DNA of 34,115 nucleotides from Methanomassiliicoccaceae archaeon UBA404 (GCA_002498605.1 DAHY01000024.1:1-34115), one strand, 5' to 3'. Positions 15,791 through 24,405 are shown, counted from the first letter of the stretch. Notes: generated from the sequence alone by a model not told the origin. Made by a program: numbers and translations.

Positions 15791-17281
15791 ATGACAATAA
15801 CACATTACCCCGGAGGTAAAACTCTTAAAGGTGCATCGTTGGAGTTCTTCTCTGACAGTGACCTGAAGAAAATCGACCGTGCAACCATGGACGTTCTGTC
15901 CACATACGGTATCCAGGTGTCCGATCCCGAAGGTCTTAAGGTTTTCGCGGACGCGGGATGCGAAGTGAACATGGAAACCCAGATGGTGAAAATACCCGAA
16001 TGGGTCGTGCGCAAAGCAGTGGCAACCGCACCTTCCAAGTTCTATCTGTACGGAAGAGACGAAAGCCGCACCCTTGAACAGGAATGTTGCGGAAAAGTTC
16101 ACTTTACATGCTTCGGAACCGGTATCCAAATGTGCAGATACCTGGGTGACGGAAAATACGAAACAACCGACTCTGACGAGGAAGATCTCGCAAACTGCGC
16201 AAAACTCGTTGACTGGGCCGAAAACATTGACTACTTCTCGCTGTCCGTTTCCGCAAGAAACTGGGCCGGAAAAGGCGCTCAGGATGTTCACGAGATGTAC
16301 ACATCCATCAAGAACACCACCAAGCACTTCCACCACATCGACCCTGTCGCAGAGAATGTCAAATACTACTGGGATATGGCAGTCGCATACTACGGCGGAG
16401 ACGCCAAGATGGCAAAAGAGAAGCCTTTGTTCTCCATGCTTGTTTGCCCCACAAGTCCTCTTGAGCTGAGCTACAACGCATCTCAGGTTATTATGCAGGG
16501 TGCAAGATACGGAGTCCCCGTTAACGTTCTCAGTATGGCTATGGCCGGAGGATCCTCATCCATCCACCTCGCCGGAACACTCGTTACGCACAACGCAGAA
16601 GTCCTTGCAGGAATCGTTCTGTCCCAGCTTGTGGCGCCCGGTGCCCCCGTATGGTACGGAAGCTCCACCACGACTTTCGATCTTAAGCGCGGAACCGCAC
16701 CCGTCGGATCCCCTGAGCTCGGATTGATCAGCGCATCCGTCGCAAAACTCGGTCAGTTCTATAATCTGCCCGTTTTCGTCGCAGGCGTATAGTCCGACGC
16801 GAAAGTACCGGATGACCAGGCAGGTCACGAAAAGACCATAACCGGTATACTTCCGGCTTTCGCAGGTGCCAACACAATCTACGGTTCAGGAATGCTTGAA
16901 CTCGGAATGACCTTCTCCTTGGAACAGCTCGTTATCGATAACGATATTATCTCCATGATCAAGAAGGCCATGGAAGGCGTGGTTGTCGACGATGAGACTC
17001 TTGCCATTGATGCTATTAAGTACATCGGTGTAGGAAACGACTTTATCGGTCACCCCTCCACCATGGACAACATCGATGTTCCCTCCGACCCCATGATCAT
17101 TAACCGTGACATGCTCGGAGACTGGGAGAGAGCAGGCAAGAAAGATCTCGCCACCGTTGCTCACGAGGTTGTCGAGGATGTACTCAAGAACCACAAGGTT
17201 GCCGAGATACCCGCCGATCGCATGAGTGCAATGGAAAAAGCTGTCAACGCAGCTGATGAGGCCTTTAAGAAGGGTGCTTAA
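15791..17281 (+). CDS. mttB: Trimethylamine methyltransferase MttB (contains pyrrolysine)
   Basis: Transfers a methyl group from trimethylamine to MttC. Read through the TAG at 16790-16792, it is 496 aa with Pyl at residue 334, the position known from Methanosarcina MttB. Family blocks include LKKIDRATMDVLSTYGIQV near the start, FTCFGTGIQMCRY, SMLVCPTSPLEL, VPVNVLSMAMAGGSS and VFVAGV before the Pyl, then SDAKVPDDQAGHEKT after it. The C-terminal region includes FIGHPSTMDNI. AGGAGG at 15779-15784 sets the ATG at 15791. Homology runs unbroken across the amber codon. The TAA stop is followed immediately by the ATG of mtmC. Confidence 0.97.
16790..16792 (+). other. Pyrrolysine codon (TAG) of mttB
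   Basis: In-frame amber codon within V-A-G-V-[Pyl]-S-D-A-K-V-P, the conserved MttB Pyl site, with a GTA-TAG context. Confidence 0.95.
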
Positions 17282-17920
17282 ATGACCGACAAAAAGGCAA
17301 TTTTGGCCGATCTTGAGAAAGCGGTCGAAACCTGGAATGCCAAACTGGCAGTCGAGGCAACCAACAAAGCCCTTGATGCCGGCATTTCCGTTTCCGAAAT
17401 CATCGGAGACGGATTGGGCAAAGGAATGGAAGTCATCGGTGACCGCTTCGACAAGGCCGAGATATATCTGCCTCAGGTCGTTGCGGCTTCCAAGACCATG
17501 ACCGCGGCCCTCGAAATCCTTCTTCCCAAACTCACTGCGGGAGAAGGTTCGCTCAAGGCAACCGTCATCATGGGAACCGTTGAAGGAGATATTCACGAAA
17601 TCGGTAAGAACGTCTGTGTCGCCATGCTCCAGGGAGCCGGATACAACGTTATCGACGCCGGTTGCGACGTATCCCCTCAGGATTTCCTCGACCTCGCTGA
17701 AGAACACGGTGCGGCGGTTCTCGGTGCTTCCGCACTGATGACCACCACGCTCGAAATTCAGAAAGAGCTCGTTGAGGCAGTGAAGGAAATCGAAGCCGAC
17801 TACAAGTGCATTGTGGGCGGCGCACCCTGCAGTCCGTCCTGGGCCGAAGAAATCGGAGCCGACGGCTACTCTGAAACCGCGAACGACATAATGGGCCTTG
17901 TGGCCTCCCTTACGGAGTGA
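17282..17920 (+). CDS. mtmC: Monomethylamine corrinoid protein MtmC
   Basis: The 212-aa corrinoid protein serves MtmB. The cap domain (about 1-88) carries YLPQVVAASKTM, with Gln in place of the His seen in MttC and MtbC here. The B12 domain has GDIHEIGKN with His105 as the cobalt ligand, ASALMTTTLEIQ and VGGAPCSPSWAEEIGADGY. The ATG directly abuts the mttB TAA (TAAATG), and AAGGGTG inside the end of mttB can act as the ribosome binding site. mtmB follows after 5 nt, which supports the MtmC assignment. Its sequence differs clearly from both MttC copies, so it is an old paralogue and not a recent duplicate. Confidence 0.92.
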   Translation: MTDKKAILADLEKAVETWNAKLAVEATNKALDAGISVSEIIGDGLGKGMEVIGDRFDKAEIYLPQVVAASKTMTAALEILLPKLTAGEGSLKATVIMGTVEGDIHEIGKNVCVAMLQGAGYNVIDAGCDVSPQDFLDLAEEHGAAVLGASALMTTTLEIQKELVEAVKEIEADYKCIVGGAPCSPSWAEEIGADGYSETANDIMGLVASLTE

Positions 17921-17925
17921 TTCCT

Positions 17926-19311
17926 ATGGCAGCTGAAAGACCCCTTACTGTTTGCGATGTCTACGAGAGATTCCTTAAGGGTAAAAAGATGGACGAGTCG
18001 GAATGGGATTACAACGTAATACCCACCAACGCCACTGCGCTCAAGGAAAAATACAAACTTGACTTCGGTACAAACACAATACCCGAAGACAAGGAAGTCA
18101 TGAACAACCTGTTCAACGCAGGCCTTGAGATGCTGGTCACCACCGGTTACTACCTTCAGGACATGGGCCGTACCATGAAAGTCACCGAGGAAGAAGTTTG
18201 GGAAGGAATCAAAAAGACTCCCAAACAGCTCATCCTCGGAGAAGGAAGAGACATTGCAAGGTTTTACCCCAGACGCGGCAACAGCCCCGTAAAGCCCATC
18301 ATCCAGGGAGGCCCCACCGGATCTCCCATCTCGGAAGATATTTACGTGCAGGTTATGCAGTCTTACGCACAGGAAGGAGTTGTCGACGCAATGGTCAACG
18401 GAGTTCTTACCACTGTTGAAGGCAAGAAACCCAAGACCAACACGCCCTATGAAATACGTGCAACCATGGCGGAACTTCGTGCCACCAAGGAAGCACGCAC
18501 AAGGGCCGGCAGACCCGGCCTGAGCGTATAGGGACCCGAGACTCCCCTGTCCGCCGGAGCCCGTCTCTCGGCAGACATGACCAACGCAGGTATGAGGATC
18601 ACCGATGCTCACGAATGCTCTCAGCTCAACGAGCTGAAAGTCGATATGGCGGCTCTTATCATGCTGTCCGGATGGACAGTCGAGGGCGACACCATAATGA
18701 TTGAGCAGATGCCGATCTTCGGAGGATACACCGGCGGAATAGAAGAGACAGCAATATGTGACGTGGCCACAACTCTGGCTTCGTTCACACTGTTCAGCGG
18801 CAACTTCCACTTGGACGGACCCATCCACATCAGATGGGGAACCACCACTTCGAAAGAAACCCTGCAGATTGCAGCTCACGCCGCCGCGGCCATCGACGCC
18901 AACACGGACCTGCTCCTGGCTAACCAGTACTACCCCATGGCAGGACCCTGCACAGAAATGTGCTTGATCGAAACCGCCGTGCAGGCCATGTCCGATACCG
19001 GATCAGGCAGAGAACTGCTTTCCGGTTCCGCCGCCGCAAAAGGTGTCGTTCAGGACAAGACCACAGGTATGGAAGCCAGAATCATGGGAGAAGCCGCCAG
19101 GGCTACAGCCGGTATGAAAGTTTCCGAGGTTAACGAAATCATCGCGAAACTTGTGCCGACCTACGAAGCCAACTACACCAACGCACCCGCCGGAAAGACC
19201 TTCCGTGAGTGCTACGACGTGGTTACCGTCAAACCCACCGCGGAATACCGCGAGGTTTACGACAAGGCCGTTCAGACTCTCCGTGATGCCGGTCTCGACA
19301 TCAGGCGCTGA
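17926..19311 (+). CDS. mtmB: Monomethylamine methyltransferase MtmB (contains pyrrolysine)
   Basis: Transfers the methyl group of monomethylamine to MtmC. Read through the TAG at 18529-18531, it is 461 aa with Pyl at residue 202, exactly the position known for Methanosarcina MtmB. Family blocks are VIPTNATALKEKYKLDF, IIQGGPTGSPISEDIYV, RAGRPGLSV just before Pyl, GPETPLSAGARLSAD after it, EQMPIFGGYTGGIEETA, DGPIHIRWG, NQYYPMAGPCTEMC and DKTTGMEARIMGEAARATAG. The ATG at 17926 has GGAGTGA 5 nt upstream, overlapping the mtmC stop. It is the last gene of the operon and is followed by a terminator. Confidence 0.97.
18529..18531 (+). other. Pyrrolysine codon (TAG) of mtmB
   Basis: In-frame amber codon within P-G-L-S-V-[Pyl]-G-P-E-T, the active-site Pyl202 of MtmB, with a GTA-TAG context. 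Confidence 0.95.
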
Positions 19312-19329
19312 AAGAAACCAAAACACTTT

Positions 19330-19360
19330 GCAGGCTTTAAGCCTGCATTCTTATTTTTTT
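19330..19360 (+). terminator. Intrinsic-type terminator after mtmB
   Basis: GCAGGCTT (19330-19337) pairs with AAGCCTGC (19339-19346), followed by a T-rich run (19349-19360) and more T clusters. It ends the mtt-mtm operon. Confidence 0.75.
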
Positions 19361-19571
19361 TAATTTTTCGATATATTTCCGTTCTTTTATTTTTAGGTTC
19401 TTTGAAAAACAAAAAATCGGTATTTTTACCGTTTGTAAATCATTTATGGAAATTTTCAACGGATTACGGTCTGAAAGTTCTGTTGTTTATGCAAAAACTA
19501 TTATAGAAGCCTTCTGTATTTAAAATTTAACCGTTCACTTAGACGTTGTAAATTATCTCCGGAGGGATACC
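19361..19571 (+). promoter_or_regulatory. Intergenic leader before the second mttC
   Basis: A BoxA candidate TATTTAAAA sits at 19517-19525, placing a start near 19548, about 20 nt before the GTG start. A small inverted repeat, CGGTA-TTTT-TACCG, lies at 19418-19431. The region is AT-rich and holds no convincing ORF. Confidence 0.4.
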
Positions 19572-20222
19572 GTGAATCAGTCGGAATTGAATGAAAAAGC
19601 AAAGCAGGCAGTCATATGCCATGATGTGGAGGAGGCCGTATCCGTCGCCAAAGAAGCAATATCTTCCGGAGCCGACATCGTGAATCTTGTTCATAACGGA
19701 TACACGGAAGGCATAAGAAAGGTCGGAGATATGTTTCAGGAGAAAAAAGTAAACCTGGTTCAGATAATGGCATCCGCCGAAGCCATGAACGCGGGAATAG
19801 ATATTTTAACCCCCGAGTTTAAAAAACAGGGAAAAAGTGCGGACGGTGACATCGGGAGATTTATAATTTGCACCGTACAGGGAGATATCCATTCCATCGG
19901 AAAAGACATTGTCGCGGTTATGCTGAGTATTTCAGGGTTTGACGTCATCAATCTCGGCAGAGACGTGCCCATCGAAGACCTGATCGAAGCCGTAAAGGAT
20001 TACAAACCGTTGGCGGTCGGAACTTCTGCGCTGATGACATCCACTATGATCAATCAGAAGATAATCGAAGAGGCACTCAGGGAAAAGGGTCTGCGGGACA
20101 AAGTCATTACCAATGTCGGCGGAGCCCCCGTGACACAGCAGTGGTGCGACAAGATAGGCGCGGATGTTTATTCCGAAAATGCGTCGGAATGCGTCAGTAA
20201 AATACTGTCGATTCTGGGTTGA
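19572..20222 (+). CDS. mttC: Second, stand-alone MttC-like corrinoid protein
   Basis: The 216-aa paralogue of MttC shares TVQGDIHSIGKDIVAVML (His107 cobalt ligand), TSALMTSTMINQ and GGAPVTQQWCDKIGADVYSENAS with the copy at 15095. Its cap domain differs: the YLPHIMSAAN block is NLVQIMASAE, so the Leu-Pro-His of the cap is Leu-Val-Gln (62-64). No methyltransferase lies beside it; it sits between the mtmB terminator and pylT. CGGAGGG about 5 nt before the GTG at 19572 fixes the start. It could serve MttB under other conditions, or a different methyltransferase elsewhere. It is intact and has its own promoter. Confidence 0.88.
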   Translation: MNQSELNEKAKQAVICHDVEEAVSVAKEAISSGADIVNLVHNGYTEGIRKVGDMFQEKKVNLVQIMASAEAMNAGIDILTPEFKKQGKSADGDIGRFIICTVQGDIHSIGKDIVAVMLSISGFDVINLGRDVPIEDLIEAVKDYKPLAVGTSALMTSTMINQKIIEEALREKGLRDKVITNVGGAPVTQQWCDKIGADVYSENASECVSKILSILG

Positions 20223-20403
20223 ACAACAGCTTTTTTCATCATCCGGAATATTCCCGAAAACTTTTTAAGCGTAACCTCCGACACAGATCGGATAAAAACT
20301 TTGCCGTTATGGTTACGGCATGCACTGGCACAATAAAATTTTGATTTTTTTGCAGGCGGAAATTCAAGAAAAAATCTTATGTGTCCCCGTTTGCGTGCGA
20401 CAG
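20223..20403 (+). other. Gap between mttC copy 2 and pylT, possible small RNA
   Basis: No ORF is convincing. ACTTTTTAAGC near 20260-20270 could be a BoxA. It is followed by an inverted repeat TGCCGT-7 nt-ACGGCA at 20302-20320 and a T-rich stretch at about 20338-20351. This could be a short RNA with its own end, or just the 3' region of mttC copy 2. Evidence is weak. Confidence 0.2.
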
Positions 20404-20412
20404 TTATTATAT
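20404..20412 (+). promoter_or_regulatory. Probable BoxA of pylT and the pyl operon
   Basis: TTATTATAT is centred about 33 nt before the mature tRNA 5' end, giving a short 5' leader for tRNA-Pyl. A second TTATAA at about 20415-20420 is an alternative. Confidence 0.45.
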
Positions 20413-20440
20413 GGTTATAATCATAACTCCAACCGCGGAT

Positions 20441-20511
20441 GGGGGACGGTCCGGTGACCAGCTGGCCTCTAGAGCCTCGCTAGCGGGGTTCGACACCCCG
20501 GTCTCTCGCCA
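20441..20511 (+). tRNA. pylT: tRNA-Pyl, anticodon CUA
   Basis: Amber-decoding tRNA charged by PylS. The acceptor stem GGGGGAC (20441-20447) pairs with GTCTCTC (20501-20507) through two G-U pairs. The discriminator is G and CCA is encoded (20509-20511). The D arm GGTC-CGGT-GACC has a 4-nt loop and follows the acceptor with no intervening base. The anticodon loop CTCTAGA (20467-20473) carries CTA at 20469-20471. The anticodon stem is GC plus GGC/GCC interrupted by an internal loop (T opposite TC). The variable loop is 3 nt, and the T arm has a 5-bp stem with loop TTCGACA. These are the known peculiarities of Methanomassiliicoccales tRNA-Pyl. pylS starts 21 nt downstream. Confidence 0.97.
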
Positions 20512-20532
20512 TAACGGAAAAAACGTGATTTA

Positions 20533-21357
20533 ATGGTCATTCGATACACAGAATCTCAAGTACAAAAATTAAGGGAATACGGCGACGGTCCCGTAGACGA
20601 ATCTGAATTTTCTGACCAGGGCGAAAGAGACAGATCGTTCACCAAGCTTATGGCCGCCGAAATTTCCGCAAACAACTTTGACGTCAGGGATATGATAAAC
20701 AATCCCGGTGGACACGATTTGGTACAGTTGGAAAGAGATCTCAGCAAAGCACTCATAGATTTGGGATTCATCGAAGTAAGAACTCCCACCATGATGTCGA
20801 AAGCTGCTCTTGAAAAGATGACGATCGATGAAAATCACCCCTTGTACAGACAGGTGTTCTTCATTGACAACAAACGCTGTCTCCGGCCGATGCTGGCTCC
20901 GAATCTTTACTATTACATGCGGAAACTCCGCGATCATACCGACGGTATAATCAGATTCTTCGAGATAGGTTCCTGTTTCAGAAAAGAATCCCACAGCGGA
21001 AGACATCTTGAAGAGTTCACTATGCTGAATCTTGTGGTACAGGGTCAAATGGACGATCCCATGGCGGAATTGAAAAAACTGATTCGGGTCATGATGGATG
21101 TTGTCGGTTTGGAATACGAAACGGTCAGGGAAGAATCCGATGTGTACGTTGAAACCCTGGACGTTGAAGTCGAGGGTACGGAAGTCGCTTCCGGAGCCGT
21201 CGGACCTCATAAACTGGATGCGGCGCATGACATTCACGAGCCGTGGTGCGGAGTGGGTTTCGGCCTCGAACGCCTTCTGGCTTTGAAAAACGGTAAAAAC
21301 AGCGTTCGCAAAACCGGGCGCAGCCTGACGTATTTGAACGGGCGGAAAATAGACTGA
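20533..21357 (+). CDS. pylS: Pyrrolysyl-tRNA synthetase, catalytic domain only (delta-N type)
   Basis: Charges tRNA-Pyl with pyrrolysine. The 274-aa class II synthetase closely resembles the M. alvus type: PGGHDLVQLERDL, EVRTPTMMSKAALEKM, LRPMLAPNLYYYMRKLRDHTDG, motif 2 CFRKESHSGRHLEEFTMLN, and motif 3 GVGFGLERLLAL followed by SLTYLNGRKI at the end. The N-terminal tRNA-binding domain (PylSn) of Methanosarcina PylRS is absent, and no separate pylSn gene is seen in the window. That is typical of this order and fits the minimal tRNA. The ATG at 20533 lies 21 nt after pylT with only a weak GTGAT upstream, so the tRNA and mRNA are probably co-transcribed. Confidence 0.97.
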   Translation: MVIRYTESQVQKLREYGDGPVDESEFSDQGERDRSFTKLMAAEISANNFDVRDMINNPGGHDLVQLERDLSKALIDLGFIEVRTPTMMSKAALEKMTIDENHPLYRQVFFIDNKRCLRPMLAPNLYYYMRKLRDHTDGIIRFFEIGSCFRKESHSGRHLEEFTMLNLVVQGQMDDPMAELKKLIRVMMDVVGLEYETVREESDVYVETLDVEVEGTEVASGAVGPHKLDAAHDIHEPWCGVGFGLERLLALKNGKNSVRKTGRSLTYLNGRKID

Positions 21358-21372
21358 GGTGGTTCCACGGAT

Positions 21373-22422
21373 GTGCAAAAAATATTAGATAAGTCGGCAG
21401 CCGGGGAAGAGCTTACCCTGAAGGATGTTGTAAGGCTCTTCAGCGCTGATCCGGAAGAACGGGAGTTCCTGTTCGAAACTGCAAGAAAGATAAGGGACAG
21501 AGAATTCGGAGACAAAATATTCACTTACGGATTTGTGTATTTCTCGACTTATTGCAGAAATGACTGTTCTTTCTGTTACTTCAGAAGAACCAGCGATTTG
21601 GAGAGATACAGAAAATCCGTGGACGAGATTGTCGAACTGTCGAAGAATCTCCGCGACGCGGGAATAAATCTGGTGGATCTTACTATGGGAGAAGATCCTA
21701 TGATGTACAAAGACGGATGTGCCAGATTATTGGAAATCATACGTGCGGTGAGAGAAGCCGTCGACATAGGCATAATGGTTTCCCCCGGAGCGGTACCCAA
21801 AGAAGTGTTTCCCGAAATGAGAGAGGCCGGTGCGGATTTCTACGCATGTTATCAGGAAACTTACAATTTCGATTTATTCAAAAAACTCAGGCTGGAGCAG
21901 GATTATCAAACCCGCATAGACGTCAGAAGATGGGCCAAAGAAGCCGGTATGCTGACCGAAGACGGAATGATGACCGGACTCGGCGAGACTCTCGAAGACA
22001 GAGCCGATTTCGTGATGAGGATGGGCCCTCAGGGATGCGAACAGATCCGTGCCATGACTTTTGTGCCTCAGGACGGAACTCCGATGAGCGAACTGAAAGC
22101 CCCCGATTCAACGGCCGAACTGCTTGCGATAGCAATAATGAGAATCATGTATCCCGACAAAATCATCCCCGCAACCCTGGACGTTGAAGGCATATCCGGA
22201 ATGGTGGACAGAATCAACGCCGGAGCAAATCTGATAACTTCAATCGTTCCTCCGAATAAAAAACTCGCGGGTGTGGCACAGCACGAATTGGATATAGACA
22301 ACGGACACCGTTCCGTCGAGTATGTTTTCAAAATTCTCAGGGATATCGGCAAACGTCCCGCCACGAACGAAGAGTTCCGCGAGATGATTGAAGGGAAGAG
22401 AAAGGAGCTGGGAGGTTGCTAG
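21373..22422 (+). CDS. pylB: Methylornithine synthase PylB (radical SAM)
   Basis: Converts lysine to 3-methylornithine, the first step of pyrrolysine synthesis. The 349-aa radical SAM enzyme has the iron-sulfur motif CRNDCSFC (Cys61, Cys65, Cys68), followed by YFRRTSDLERYR, DLTMGEDPMMY, SPGAVPKEV and YQETYNFDLF in the TIM barrel. GTG at 21373 is the start: the ATG two bases earlier is out of frame and soon stops, and GAGGTGG at about 21356-21362 gives a ribosome binding site. The gene ends in TAG (22420-22422), the only apparent terminating amber in the window. The pylC ATG begins 1 nt after it. Confidence 0.96.
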   Translation: MQKILDKSAAGEELTLKDVVRLFSADPEEREFLFETARKIRDREFGDKIFTYGFVYFSTYCRNDCSFCYFRRTSDLERYRKSVDEIVELSKNLRDAGINLVDLTMGEDPMMYKDGCARLLEIIRAVREAVDIGIMVSPGAVPKEVFPEMREAGADFYACYQETYNFDLFKKLRLEQDYQTRIDVRRWAKEAGMLTEDGMMTGLGETLEDRADFVMRMGPQGCEQIRAMTFVPQDGTPMSELKAPDSTAELLAIAIMRIMYPDKIIPATLDVEGISGMVDRINAGANLITSIVPPNKKLAGVAQHELDIDNGHRSVEYVFKILRDIGKRPATNEEFREMIEGKRKELGGC

Positions 22423-22423
22423 A

Positions 22424-23584
22424 ATGAGACTCGCGATAGTGGGCGGAGCCCTGCAGGGCATGGAAGCGGTCTACCTCTCAAAGATAGCCGGATTTGAAAC
22501 CGCGGTTATCGACAAAAGGACAAACGCCCCCGCTTTGGCGCTGGGAGACGAAACATACATCATCGACCCTACGAAAGATATCGATACCGCGATGAAGATT
22601 TTCGGGGACTGCGACGCAGTCCTTCCGGCATGCGAAGAACTGGATTTGTTAAAGCTTCTGAATCTTCGTCTGAACGAAGCGGACATCCCGTTCCTGTTCG
22701 ATCTCCATGCCTACGAATTGTCTTCATCCAAGGAACGTTCCAACGCCCTTATGGCAGAAATCGGCGTTCCTATGCCGTTACCCTGGCCGGAGTGCGGTTT
22801 CCCCGCCATTGTGAAGCCCTCATGCCAAAGCGGAAGCGTCGGCGTCACAGCCGTAAGGAACGAGCAGGAACGTTGGAAGGCTCTTTCGAAGGTTGCGGAA
22901 CTGAACGATATGCCGATCGTTCAGGAATTCGTATCCGGAAAAAGTGTTTCCATAGAGGCAATCGGAAACGGAAAGAAAGCCCGTTCATACGTGACGACCG
23001 AGGTCGTTCTTGACCGTAACTATGACTGCAAAATGGTTAGGTGTTCCCCGGACATTCTTTCTCCCGAAGAAGACGGTTTGCTGAGGGATGCCTGCAGAAA
23101 GACCGCGGAAGCGATAGGACTGAACGCATTGATGGATATGGAGGCCATCAACACGTCCGACGGACCCAAAGTGCTGGAGATAGACGCCAGAATTCCGAGT
23201 CAGACGCCGGCGGCGGTCGAAGCCGGCACCGGCATAAATTTACTGAAAGAGCTTGTCGAATGCAAACTCGGAAAACAGAAATTCGAATCCGGCCGTCAAA
23301 GAGCCGGAATATACGAACACTATGTGTTCAAAGACGGTATTCTGAACACCTGCGGAGAATCGGAATTCGGACATGTGTCCGATCCCGAAATCCTATCGGG
23401 GCTGTTCGGTTCCTATAAGACGATAACCGATTACCAACCCGGAAAAACCGAATGGCGGGCTACGGTAATCACAAAAGGCAGGAATATGAAAGACGCGGAA
23501 AAACGGCGTCTCGAAGTTCTTGACCGCATAATAGACGAGACCGGGGCAAAGACATTTTCAGACCTTGGTCCGGAGATGGTTTAA
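22424..23584 (+). CDS. pylC: Methylornithine-lysine ligase PylC (ATP-grasp)
   Basis: Joins 3-methylornithine to the epsilon-amine of lysine in an ATP-dependent step. The 386-aa ATP-grasp protein has an N-terminal Rossmann-like part (MRLAIVGGALQGMEAVYLSK). The ATP-grasp core includes FPAIVKPSCQSGSVGVTAV near residue 130 and the C-terminal metal and ATP site DMEAINTSDGPKVLEIDAR. The ATG at 22424 uses GGGAGG at the end of pylB. Its TAA shares one base with the pylD ATG (TAATG), so translation is probably coupled. Length and motifs are normal for the family. Confidence 0.96.
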   Translation: MRLAIVGGALQGMEAVYLSKIAGFETAVIDKRTNAPALALGDETYIIDPTKDIDTAMKIFGDCDAVLPACEELDLLKLLNLRLNEADIPFLFDLHAYELSSSKERSNALMAEIGVPMPLPWPECGFPAIVKPSCQSGSVGVTAVRNEQERWKALSKVAELNDMPIVQEFVSGKSVSIEAIGNGKKARSYVTTEVVLDRNYDCKMVRCSPDILSPEEDGLLRDACRKTAEAIGLNALMDMEAINTSDGPKVLEIDARIPSQTPAAVEAGTGINLLKELVECKLGKQKFESGRQRAGIYEHYVFKDGILNTCGESEFGHVSDPEILSGLFGSYKTITDYQPGKTEWRATVITKGRNMKDAEKRRLEVLDRIIDETGAKTFSDLGPEMV

Positions 23585-24393
23585 TGACAAGACTTACCGA
23601 AGAGATGATAATCGATCTTCCCGAAAACGCAAGGGAACGAAGTAAAAAACTTAAAGAACAAATAGGAATGGATCTGAAGACTCTGGCTTTCAAATCCATA
23701 GGCGAGAATCCCGATGATTACGATTTTTCCGATTATTCGGTCGCATCGGTGCCGATCACCGCCGGATTGGGAGTGATAGGAGGATTCTCATTAAGCGTGA
23801 AAGCCATTTTGGAAGAGATGGGATTCGAATGCTTTGTCACAACCGAACCGGATGTGGACGGATTCTACGAAGCTCTGGAAAAAGGGGCGGATATTATATT
23901 CGTTGCCGACGACAAACGTTTCCTGGCATATAACGCAAAAACCGGAATTTATTCCGAAAACGTTTCGTCCACCGCGGCGGGATATTCCGAAGCTTTGGAC
24001 ATTGCGTCCGGCGGACTGAAAGGAAAAGACGTTCTTGTGATAGGCGCGGGACGGGTGGGATCGGAATCCGTCAGATTATTGGTGTCCAAAGGCGCGAAGG
24101 TCAAAGTTACCGACATAGACTTCGGGAAGGCGAAAGACGTTGCGGCAGAATACGGCGCCGCGGCTCTTTCGAACGTAAGCAGGGCGATATCGGAGCATAA
24201 ATACATTTTAGACGCGTCTCCCGGACTGATACCGGGAGAACTGATTGTCGAAGGCGCGGTGATATCCTCGATGGGCATTCCCTACAGTTTCGATGCCGAA
24301 GGCGAAAAGAAATCCGATATGATAATACATGACCCACTCAATATAGGAACCGCCGTAATGGCGGCCAAATGTGTGGCATCCCCCAGAAAGTAA
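23584..24393 (+). CDS. pylD: Pyrrolysine synthase PylD
   Basis: NAD-dependent dehydrogenase that oxidises the methylornithyl-lysine isopeptide so that it cyclises to pyrrolysine. The 269-aa protein has an N-terminal helical part with VPITAGLGVIGGFS near 56-68. The NAD-binding Rossmann motif VIGAGRVGSESVRLL lies near 152-166 and the acidic TDIDFGKA after the second strand. The C-terminus has SSMGIPYSF and HDPLNIGTAVMAAK. It overlaps pylC by one base and precedes ramA by 12 nt, so pylTSBCD-ramA appears to be one transcript. Confidence 0.96.
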   Translation: MTRLTEEMIIDLPENARERSKKLKEQIGMDLKTLAFKSIGENPDDYDFSDYSVASVPITAGLGVIGGFSLSVKAILEEMGFECFVTTEPDVDGFYEALEKGADIIFVADDKRFLAYNAKTGIYSENVSSTAAGYSEALDIASGGLKGKDVLVIGAGRVGSESVRLLVSKGAKVKVTDIDFGKAKDVAAEYGAAALSNVSRAISEHKYILDASPGLIPGELIVEGAVISSMGIPYSFDAEGEKKSDMIIHDPLNIGTAVMAAKCVASPRK

Positions 24394-24405
24394 AGGACGG
24401 AGAAT

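Noticed and set aside
15035..16336. Open frame of 433 codons antisense to mttC and mttB
   Set aside because: Mirror frame of two certain genes; the Cys/His/Phe-rich product with no domain is typical of a shadow.
10226..19311. mtbB, mttB and mtmB read as pairs of broken genes (pseudogenes or frameshifts)
   Set aside because: Each is interrupted by exactly one TAG at the known Pyl position, with unbroken family homology on both sides in the same frame, and the window carries the full Pyl decoding system.
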